NCBI GenBank assembly: GCA_966112795.1
Contig: CBHWED010000096.1
Span: 1 to 11,135 of the forward strand
Reading direction: 5' to 3'
From: Croceibacterium_A sp966112795
GTDB lineage: Bacteria; Pseudomonadota; Alphaproteobacteria; Sphingomonadales; Sphingomonadaceae
Length of the DNA stretch: 11,135 bases
Shown in pieces: positions 5,529 to 11,135 of the stretch; the stretch's first letter is position 1, and every line of letters starts with the position of its first letter. Position numbers and translations under genes: made by a program. Below the pieces are notes generated by a model that worked only from the letters and a program-made list of their open reading frames with translations, was not told the origin of the DNA and ran no database searches.

Positions 5529-7334
5529 TCAGACCGTCCGCACGTAGCCGAGAAAATCCTCGACCTGAAAGCTCAGCGCGGTCGCCTGGTCCTGCAGCCC
5601 GGTCGCCGCGGCGAGCACTTGCGAGGCGGCCGAGCCGGTGGTCAGCGCCATCGCCCGGACCTGGCCGGCGTTGGCGCGGACTGACTCGGTCCCGCCCGCG
5701 GCGTGGTCGAGGCTGCGCGCGAGGTCCTGGCTGGCGAGGGTCTGCTCGTCGACCGCCTGGGCGATGTCGCTGGCGTTGCTCTCGACCTGGCGGATCTGCC
5801 GCTCGATCTTGCGCAGCGCGGCGACGCTCGCGCGCGTGGTCTGCTCGATCCCGGCGATGTGGCTCGAGACCTCGTCGGTCGCGCGCCGCGTGCGCCGGGC
5901 GAGCTCCTTGACCTCGGCCGCGACCACCGCGAACCCGCGCCCGGCCTCGCCGCCGCGCGCGGCCTCGATCGAGGCATTCAGCGCAAGCAGGTTGGTGCGC
6001 TCGGCGATCGAGCCGATCAGCTGGACGATCGCGCCGACCTGCTCGGTCGCCCGGCTGAGCTCGACCATGGTCCCGTCGGCTTCCTCGGTCGCGATGCGCG
6101 CGTCGCGGGCGAGGTCGGCCGAGCTCGTCGCCTGCCGGCTGATCTCGCCGACCGACATCGCGAACTGGTCGCTCGCGGCCGCCGCGGCGGTGACCCCGGC
6201 CGAGGTGTGGTCCATCGAGTGGACCACGTCGCTCGCGCTGCTCGAAGCTTGCCCGGCGGCTGCGGCCATCGCGGTGGCGGTGTCCTGCAGCTGGCTCGAG
6301 GCGGCGGCGACGCTGCCGACGACCTCGCCGACGGTGTGCTCGAACTTGGCGGCGAGCTCCTGCATCAGCCGGGCCTGTGCCTGCCGGGCTTCCTCCTGGC
6401 GCTGCAGCTCGAGCTGCGCCGCCTGGGCGGCCTGTTCCTGCAGCGTAGCGAGCTCCTCGGCGCTTTCGCGGAACACCGCGAGCGCACGGGCCATCTCGCC
6501 GATCTCGTCGCCGCGGTCGGCGCCCGGGATGGCGATCGCGCGGTGCCCGCGGGCGAGGCCGGTCATGGCCACGGTGATCTTGCCGAGCGAGCCCGAGATG
6601 TCGCGCGCGAGGAAGCGCGCGCCCGCTACCGCGATCAGCGTCGCGAGCACGATCAGGCAGGTGACGAAGACCGAGACGATCATGTTGAAGCGGGTCAGCG
6701 CTTCCGAGTTCGCTGCCGAAACGGCCGCAAGCCCGCGCTCGACCTTGCGCGCGTTGATGGCGAGCTGTTCGCCGCTGATGTCGAGCGCGCGCGCGAGCGC
6801 ATCGCCGCCGCGCGAGGGGCCGTGCGCGGCAATCGAGCCTTCGAGCGCCTGGAGCTCGCTTTCGAACCCGTCGACCTGGACTTGCAGCCAGCGGATCGAT
6901 TCGGTGGCGGTCGCGTCGGTGTCGGCGGCCAGCGCGCGGGTTGCAGCGAGGCGCTGCTTGGCCAGATCGAGCGTCCCGCGGGCCCGTTCGACCTCGCGGG
7001 CGTCGCCGGTGTCGGCGTAGCGCGAGGCGTAGTAGCGGGTGTCGGCGATGCTCGCGGTCAGCTCCGCCGCGGCGACCGAGCCGGCGCCGAGCACGCGGCC
7101 CTGCTCGTTGCGCGAGGTCAGCTCGAAGAACGCGAGGCTGAGGATCAGGCCGAGCAGCACGAGCATGACCGTGAGCGCGATCGAGGCGAAACCGAGCCGG
7201 CCGGCGATCGATTGCAGCGAGCGGCGCAGCGCGCGGAAGAGCGGGGCGCGTCGGCGCGGGCGGCGCCTGGGCCGGACCCGGTGCTCGGTGGCCTCGACGG
7301 CTTCGAGCAGCGCCTTCGAATCGATCTCTATCAC
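5529..7334 (-). CDS. Methyl-accepting chemotaxis protein (transmembrane receptor)
   Basis: A 601-residue chemoreceptor of the classic layout. A basic cytoplasmic tail (about 1-45, with an Arg-rich RPRRRPRRR run) leads to membrane segment 1 (about 50-70), a helical periplasmic sensor region (about 71-215), membrane segment 2 (about 217-238) and a HAMP domain (about 240-292). A glutamine/alanine-rich coiled coil (about 293-330) and the methyl-accepting signalling domain (about 340-590) follow. The hairpin tip is intact (ERTNLLALNASIEAAR at 445-460, then GGEAGRGFAVVAAEV), which is the CheA/CheW contact site. There is no C-terminal NWETF-type pentapeptide for CheR/CheB. The sensor is most like an all-helical four-helix bundle; the ligand is unknown. 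The start is GTG at 7332-7334 with GAGGA 4 nt upstream; the next Met lies inside membrane segment 1. No che or flagellar genes are near. Confidence 0.93.
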   Translation of the reverse strand: MIEIDSKALLEAVEATEHRVRPRRRPRRRAPLFRALRRSLQSIAGRLGFASIALTVMLVLLGLILSLAFFELTSRNEQGRVLGAGSVAAAELTASIADTRYYASRYADTGDAREVERARGTLDLAKQRLAATRALAADTDATATESIRWLQVQVDGFESELQALEGSIAAHGPSRGGDALARALDISGEQLAINARKVERGLAAVSAANSEALTRFNMIVSVFVTCLIVLATLIAVAGARFLARDISGSLGKITVAMTGLARGHRAIAIPGADRGDEIGEMARALAVFRESAEELATLQEQAAQAAQLELQRQEEARQAQARLMQELAAKFEHTVGEVVGSVAAASSQLQDTATAMAAAAGQASSSASDVVHSMDHTSAGVTAAAAASDQFAMSVGEISRQATSSADLARDARIATEEADGTMVELSRATEQVGAIVQLIGSIAERTNLLALNASIEAARGGEAGRGFAVVAAEVKELARRTRRATDEVSSHIAGIEQTTRASVAALRKIERQIRQVESNASDIAQAVDEQTLASQDLARSLDHAAGGTESVRANAGQVRAMALTTGSAASQVLAAATGLQDQATALSFQVEDFLGYVRTV

Positions 7335-7599
7335 ACAGTCCTCGCATCGGCTCGCGGCTGCCGAATACCGGCAGGCCGCTCAGTAGACAGAGATGCCTCA
7401 GCACCTGATTGTTGCAAATTCGAGTCGATTGAAGAGTTTAAAATATCTGTTGTCGAGATCGTTAAGTAAAATGGCGCGATTCTAAATACGGCAGCGCTAC
7501 TTGCCTGCCGCCAACATAGTTGACACAGACCTCGCAAACATGGGTTAAGATTGTCTTGCCGGCACGGCCCGTGTCATCGCCGGGCAACAGGCCGGATAA
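7335..7599. other. AT-richer intergenic region upstream of the chemoreceptor gene
   Basis: These 265 nt separate two - strand genes, and the stretch 7420-7550 is clearly AT-richer than its surroundings. It should contain the chemoreceptor promoter, but I cannot single out a convincing -35/-10 pair on the - strand. TAGAAT and TATTTT are possible -10 elements. TTAA cores occur at 7438-7441, 7462-7465 and 7545-7548; the last reads TTAACCCAT on the - strand, close to a CtrA half-site, but no TTAA-N7-TTAA full site is present. A 30-codon frame on the + strand (7393-7485) has no ribosome binding site and is not called. Confidence 0.5.
7556..7587 (-). terminator. Possible terminator of the DUF1489 gene
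   Basis: TTGCCGGC (7556-7563) pairs with GCCGGGCAA (7579-7587) with one bulged base, around a 15-nt loop. It begins 13 nt after the stop of the DUF1489 gene in the direction of transcription. The sequence after the stem (GACAATCTT on the - strand) is only weakly T-rich, so it is a candidate only. Confidence 0.35.
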
Positions 7600-7992
7600 C
7601 TAGACCAGCCCGAGCCTGGCCAGGTCCTTGACCAGCGCGCCCGGCAGCACGTCGCCCGCGAGCGCGCCCGGCTCGAGGTCGGCCGGCGCGTCGGCTTCCT
7701 CGAGATAGCGCCAGCCCTGGTGCGCGCGCTTGGCGCGCGGGTGGACCAGGATCAGCTTGGGCGCGAGGCGGATCGTCCAGCGGCGGTCCTCGCGCTGCTC
7801 GAAGCCGAGGATCTCGCATCGGGCGACGATCGCGTGCTCGATGATCCAGTAGAGCGAGCCGCCGATCATCTCCTCGTGCCGCTTGGGCAGGTAGCGCGTG
7901 GTCATCAGCGCTTCGGGGCCGGATTCGACCCAGCGGCGGAGGTTGTCGATATTGCCGGAACGGTAGGCGATCTTGGTCATGCTGAGCGGCAT
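7600..7992 (-). CDS. DUF1489 family protein
   Basis: A 130-residue cytoplasmic protein that matches DUF1489, an alphaproteobacterial family of unknown function. The diagnostic stretches are TRYLPKRHEEMIGGSLYWII (32-51), followed by a conserved basic/helical segment to GFEQ (63-66), and HQGWRYLEEADAPADL (91-106). There are no membrane segments, signal peptide or recognisable catalytic motif. Two in-frame starts are possible: ATG at 7990-7992 (MPLSMTK) and ATG at 7978-7980 (MTK). Neither has a good Shine-Dalgarno; the longer form is preferred because family members usually have three to four residues before the 'TKIA' strand. It lies 70 nt downstream of mgtE on the same strand, with a REP-like hairpin between, so read-through from mgtE is possible. 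Confidence 0.87.
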   Translation of the reverse strand: MPLSMTKIAYRSGNIDNLRRWVESGPEALMTTRYLPKRHEEMIGGSLYWIIEHAIVARCEILGFEQREDRRWTIRLAPKLILVHPRAKRAHQGWRYLEEADAPADLEPGALAGDVLPGALVKDLARLGLV

Positions 7993-8031
7993 ATCAGCAA
8001 GATAGGAGCCGCAGCGGTGGGAGCAAGCGTG

Positions 8032-8051
8032 GTCCCCGCTTTCGCGGGGAT
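8032..8051. repeat. REP-like palindrome, GCGGGGA type
   Basis: TCCCCGC (8033-8039) and GCGGGGA (8044-8050) form a perfect 7-bp stem with a TTTC loop. The sequence (ATCCCCGCGAAAGCGGGGAC on the - strand) resembles a repeat that is very common between genes in sphingomonads and related alphaproteobacteria. It sits 13 nt after the mgtE stop and may act as a transcript-end stabiliser or weak terminator. That it is a genomic repeat is from memory; only one copy is in this window. Confidence 0.6.
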
Positions 8052-8062
8052 GAGGGCGGAGG

Positions 8063-9499
8063 CTAGCGGACCAGTCCCGTTGCCACCGCAAGGCCGAGGA
8101 AGGCGAGGAAGCCCATCGAGTCGGTCACCATGGTCACGAACACGCTCGAGGCGACCGCGGGGTCCTGGTCGAGGCGGTCGAGGGTGACCGGGATCGCGAC
8201 CCCGGCGAGCCCGGCGGTGGCGATGTTGATGATCATCGCCGCGGCGATCACTCCGCCGAGCTTGATCGCCAGCGGCGCGCCGAGCCAGATCGTGAAGATC
8301 AGCGCGGTCGCGAGCCCGAGCAGGAGCGCGATCGTTGCCCCGTTGAGCAGCGCGACGCGGATCTCGCGCCAGAGGATGCGGCGGGTGTTCGAGCGGGTCA
8401 GCTGGTTGGTGGCGATCGCGCGCACGGTCACCGCCATGGTCTGCGTGCCGGCGTTGCCGCCGATGCTCGCGACCACCGGCGAGAGCGCGGCGAGCGCGAC
8501 GAGCTTCTCGATCGCCCCGCCGAACGACCAGATGATCGTCGCGCTGAGCGAGGCGGTGAACAGGTTGGCCATGAGCCAGCGGACCCGCGCCGAGTAGGAT
8601 TCGCGGATCGGCTCGTTGATGTCGCCGTCGCCCGCGCCGGAGAGCAGCATGACGTCCTCGCCCGCTTCCTCCTGGATGATGTGGACCACGTCGTCGACGG
8701 TGATCTGGCCGACCAGCCGGCCGCTCTCGTCGACCACCGCGGCGCTGATCAGCGCGTATTTCTGGAAGCGCAGCGCGACCTCTTCCTGGTCCATCAAGAC
8801 CGGGATCAGCGTCTGGTCGCGCTTCATCACGTCGGACAGCGCGATGTGCCGCGGGGTGCGCAGGATCCACGAGAGCTGGCAGGTGCCGACCGGCTTCATC
8901 ATCGGGTCGACGATGAACACCTCCCAGAACTCGGTCGTCAGCTCGTCGCGTTCGCGCAAGTAGTCGATCAGGTCGCCAACGGTCAGGTGCTCGGGCACCG
9001 CGACCAGCTCGCGCTGCATCAGGCGCCCGGCGGTCTCCTCGGGATAGGACAGCGCGGATTCGATCGCCGCGCGGTCCTCGGGCTCCATCTCGGCGAGCAC
9101 CGCCGCCTGGTCCTCGGCATCGAGGTCCTCGATCAGCTGGACCGCGTCGTCGGTGTCGAGCTGCTCGGCGATCTCGGCCACCGTCGCGGCCGGCAGCGCC
9201 TCCATCATGTCCTCGCGGACGTGGTCGTTGAGCTCGGCGACGACCTCGTGGGTCATCAGGTCGGTGATCGCCTCGGCGAGCTTGGGGCGCTGCTCGCGCT
9301 CGAGCAGCTCGAACAAGTCGGCGATGTCGGCCGGGTGGAGCGGCTCGACGAGCTCGTAGGCGCGCGCCTCGTCGCCTTCGGCGAGCGCGGTCGAGACCGA
9401 GTCGACGAATTGCGGCTTGAGCAGGTTGTCCTCGTCGAGCTCGTCGCCCTCCTCGCGGAGAACGTCCTGTTCCTGCTCGGTGAAGTCCTGCTCGACCAT
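8063..9499 (-). CDS. mgtE: Magnesium transporter/channel MgtE
   Basis: A 478-residue protein with the complete MgtE layout. An acidic N-terminal extension (about 1-28) precedes the superhelical MgtE-N domain (about 35-155, with LHPADIADLFELL near 54-66). Two CBS domains follow (about 157-220 and 222-280), then a connecting plug helix (about 285-308) and five membrane helices (about 310-478). The pore signatures are present: SIGGNAGTQT at 345-354 and SSVFVTMVTDSMGF at 451-464, where D460 corresponds to the conserved pore aspartate that binds Mg2+. The family is a Mg2+-gated channel whose N and CBS domains close the pore when cytosolic Mg2+ is high. ATG 9497-9499 has no clear Shine-Dalgarno, and the short leader leaves no room for an Mg2+ riboswitch between it and the divergent cyclophilin gene. 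Confidence 0.96.
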   Translation of the reverse strand: MVEQDFTEQEQDVLREEGDELDEDNLLKPQFVDSVSTALAEGDEARAYELVEPLHPADIADLFELLEREQRPKLAEAITDLMTHEVVAELNDHVREDMMEALPAATVAEIAEQLDTDDAVQLIEDLDAEDQAAVLAEMEPEDRAAIESALSYPEETAGRLMQRELVAVPEHLTVGDLIDYLRERDELTTEFWEVFIVDPMMKPVGTCQLSWILRTPRHIALSDVMKRDQTLIPVLMDQEEVALRFQKYALISAAVVDESGRLVGQITVDDVVHIIQEEAGEDVMLLSGAGDGDINEPIRESYSARVRWLMANLFTASLSATIIWSFGGAIEKLVALAALSPVVASIGGNAGTQTMAVTVRAIATNQLTRSNTRRILWREIRVALLNGATIALLLGLATALIFTIWLGAPLAIKLGGVIAAAMIINIATAGLAGVAIPVTLDRLDQDPAVASSVFVTMVTDSMGFLAFLGLAVATGLVR

Positions 9500-9534
9500 G
9501 CGCGCGGTCTATGCGCGTGCGGCGCAAAAGCAAG

Positions 9535-9562
9535 CTGACAACGCTTCTGGGGGCCCTATATG
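9535..9562 (+). promoter_or_regulatory. Candidate sigma-70 promoter of the cyclophilin gene
   Basis: CTGACA (9535-9540) and TATATG (9557-9562) are separated by 16 nt, a fair match to TTGACA/TATAAT. The start of transcription would be near 9569, leaving a leader of about 20 nt that contains the AGGAG at 9578-9582. It lies in the 90-nt gap between the divergent mgtE and cyclophilin genes. Confidence 0.5.
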
Positions 9563-9589
9563 CCCGGCACAGATTCCAGGAGACGAACC

Positions 9590-10054
<465 letters not shown>

Positions 10055-10069
10055 AGCCTTTGCCCTCAA

Positions 10070-10101
10070 GGGAGAGGGGGCGTGGTGCCACGCCCCCTCC
10101 C
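10070..10101. terminator. Bidirectional hairpin terminator
   Basis: GGGGGCGTG (10076-10084) pairs perfectly with CACGCCCCC (10089-10097) around a GTGC loop. The stem is extended by A-T and G-C pairs and, after one bulge, two more G-C pairs. On the + strand a short T run (GACTTTGG) follows. It lies between the ends of two convergent genes (stops at 10054 and 10110) and can serve both. It may also belong to a dispersed repeat class. Confidence 0.65.
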
Positions 10102-10109
10102 GACTTTGG

Positions 10110-11015
10110 CTAGTACCCGAGGCTGAAGTGGACCGAGGTGATCCAGTAGCTCGCGATCGGCTTGCCGTCCTTGTCGAGCGCCGGATCGAAATCGAGCGCG
10201 TGCTGGATATCGGCGCAGCTGCTTTCCTCGAACGCGGGATCGCTGAGCGGCATCTGGATATGGCAGGCGGTGATCCGTCCGGTCTCGTCGATCGCCAGCC
10301 GGACGTTGACCAGCCCCGGCATGCTCAGCCGCAACATCGCCGGCGGATAGTCCATCATCCGCGGCACTTCGCGCAAGTTGACCGGAATCGCCGGGCGCGA
10401 GAGCGTCTTGTGCGCCTCGACGTCGATGCCCCAATGAGTCGTCAGGTCCTGGGTGCAGGTCTGCAAGGCCTCGACCGCCTTGGTGATCGGGCCGAGGCGC
10501 AGCCTCAGCTCGCGCGGGAAGGCGCCACGCAGCGTGATCGAACGGATCGTTGCCACTTGCTCCTTCTCGATCGCGTTCAGGTCGAGCGAGTGGAGGTACA
10601 GCGCCTTCTCGAGCGTGCCGTCGATATCGTCGTAGTCCGGCAGCTCGACGAAACTCGCGCTGAACAGCACCCCGCTGAACCCGTCGGCCAGCTTCATCGT
10701 CAGGCGATCTCCGCTCGACTCCCACTTGTCCTCGTCGCGAAAGCGGTAGCGGAACGGCTCGACGGTCGCGCGCGCTTCCATCTCGTTGCTCGCGACCACC
10801 ACCTGGAGCTCCCTGCCGGGCTGGAAGCGCCGAAACTCGACGTAGGCGCGCTCGTCGCCGGTGCCGAACCACCGACCCATCACGCAACTGTCGGGATCGT
10901 AATGGAGCGCCCACGGCGAGCTGGGTGCGAGGCCCTCCTCGTCCGCGGCACGCGCCGGCAAGGAGAGCGCGGGCGACAGCGCGGCGGCAAGCGTCAGCAG
11001 GTGTGCGAATTTCAC
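10110..11015 (-). CDS. Exported protein with TonB-type C-terminal domain
   Basis: A 301-residue protein with a signal peptide (MKFAHLLTLAAALSPALS, cleavage after PARA at 23). The region 24-215 is not a domain I can name; it contains a SPWALHYDPDSCVMGRWFG stretch (33-51). The C-terminal region (about 221-298) has the pattern of a TonB_C domain: YPPAMLR, VNVRLAIDETGRITAC (C251), C267-ADIQ, and FDPALDKDGKPIASYW. There is no N-terminal anchor or proline-rich spacer as in a true energy-transducing TonB, so it is more likely a free periplasmic protein using the fold for binding. The start is GTG 11013-11015, with GAGGG about 7 nt upstream. A close relative is encoded 31 nt upstream on the same strand. 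Confidence 0.82.
   Translation of the reverse strand: MKFAHLLTLAAALSPALSLPARAADEEGLAPSSPWALHYDPDSCVMGRWFGTGDERAYVEFRRFQPGRELQVVVASNEMEARATVEPFRYRFRDEDKWESSGDRLTMKLADGFSGVLFSASFVELPDYDDIDGTLEKALYLHSLDLNAIEKEQVATIRSITLRGAFPRELRLRLGPITKAVEALQTCTQDLTTHWGIDVEAHKTLSRPAIPVNLREVPRMMDYPPAMLRLSMPGLVNVRLAIDETGRITACHIQMPLSDPAFEESSCADIQHALDFDPALDKDGKPIASYWITSVHFSLGY
10138..10190. repeat. 53-bp near-identical direct repeat, copy 1
   Basis: This segment matches 11081-11133 at 49 of 53 positions by eye. It encodes the conserved end of the TonB_C-like domain in two adjacent genes, so it reflects tandem duplication or gene conversion, not a mobile repeat. Confidence 0.85.
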
Positions 11016-11046
11016 GATTGTCCCTCAGGTCCTGGTGTGCGGCGCC

Positions 11047-11135
11047 CTAACGCGGGCGCCCGGTCTGGAACTGGATCCCGGTGACCCAGTAGCTGGCGAT
11101 CGGCTTGCCGTCCTTGTCGAGCGCGGGCTCGAACT
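11047..11135 (-). CDS. C-terminus of a second TonB_C-like protein (partial)
   Basis: The last 28 codons of a - strand gene that runs off the right edge, ending in TAG at 11047-11049. The residues FEPALDKDGKPIASYW followed by VTGIQFQTGRPR match the end of the complete downstream neighbour (FDPALDKDGKPIASYW and ITSVHF), so it is a tandem paralogue of that TonB-type C-terminal domain protein. It lies 31 nt upstream of the neighbour's start and probably shares its operon. Everything N-terminal to this segment is outside the window. Confidence 0.8.
   Translation of the reverse strand, partial: FEPALDKDGKPIASYWVTGIQFQTGRPR
11081..11133. repeat. 53-bp near-identical direct repeat, copy 2
   Basis: Second copy, in the partial gene at the right edge. 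The four differences from copy 1 change one or two residues only (FDP to FEP, ITS to VTG region). Confidence 0.85.

Noticed and set aside
7438..7465. Two TTAA cores read as a full CtrA box
   Set aside because: They are 20 nt apart, not the 7 nt spacing of TTAA-N7-TTAA.
5440..7469. Very long open frames on both strands overlapping the chemoreceptor (up to 654 codons)
   Set aside because: They are Arg/Ala-rich with no recognisable domains, while the chemoreceptor frame has clear HAMP and signalling motifs. High GC content removes stop codons from the other frames.
7393..7485. A 30-codon + strand frame in the AT-richer region (MPQHLIVANSSRLK...)
   Set aside because: It has no ribosome binding site, no promoter in front of it and no recognisable similarity; a frame of this length is expected by chance.
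7520..7551. A TTGACA on the + strand followed by GTTAAGAT, suggesting a promoter for a small RNA antisense to the DUF1489 3' end
   Set aside because: At 17-18 nt spacing the -10 is poor (GGTTAA/GTTAAG) and the better TAAGAT is 20 nt away. No + strand gene follows, and the next hairpin comes almost at once.
9497..9589. An Mg2+-sensing leader (M-box-like) upstream of mgtE
   Set aside because: Only 90 nt separate mgtE from the divergent cyclophilin start, and that space already holds the cyclophilin promoter and ribosome site; an M-box needs more than this.

Overview
This is an ordinary chromosomal stretch from a GC-rich bacterium, most likely an alphaproteobacterium and probably Sphingomonadales. 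The evidence is a DUF1489 gene (an alphaproteobacterial family), a perfect EcfG-type general-stress promoter (GGAAC-N17-CGTT), a small disordered stress-type protein of a kind I associate with sphingomonads, and short REP-like hairpins between genes. The taxon call rests on recognition alone; no search was run. There are no rRNA or tRNA genes, CRISPR arrays, insertion sequences or phage genes.

Layout. Bases 1-75 hold the 3' end of a + strand gene, tentatively a sulfotransferase. A small membrane protein (157-378, -) is divergent from a tight three-gene + operon: a Tat-type exported serine hydrolase of the beta-lactamase fold (498-1817), the NAD(H)/NAD-capped-RNA pyrophosphatase NudC (1814-2680, overlapping its neighbour by 4 nt), and a cytoplasmic FrnE-like DsbA-family oxidoreductase (2683-3375). 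A small hydrophilic protein (3376-3624, -) converges on it with abutting stop codons and carries the EcfG promoter. Next on the - strand come a probable two-gene unit, an SLC13-type permease (4127-5443) followed by an exported DUF2147 protein (3699-4115), and a complete orphan methyl-accepting chemotaxis protein (5529-7334) behind an AT-richer leader.

Further along, the - strand carries DUF1489 (7600-7992) downstream of the magnesium transporter/channel MgtE (8063-9499), with a REP-like hairpin between them. MgtE is divergent from a cytoplasmic cyclophilin (9590-10054, +), which converges through a strong shared hairpin on a pair of exported proteins with TonB-type C-terminal domains (10110-11015 complete; 11047-11135 only the C-terminus visible).

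Functional reading. The 498-3375 operon joins an envelope hydrolase with nucleotide-cofactor and thiol housekeeping. The 3624 gene should respond to the PhyR-EcfG stress cascade. The rest is transport, chemotaxis and envelope housekeeping. I found no convincing new multi-gene system. The items most worth a second look are the stress promoter and its small protein, the tandem TonB_C-like paralogues, and the SLC13 permease without internal RCK domains.
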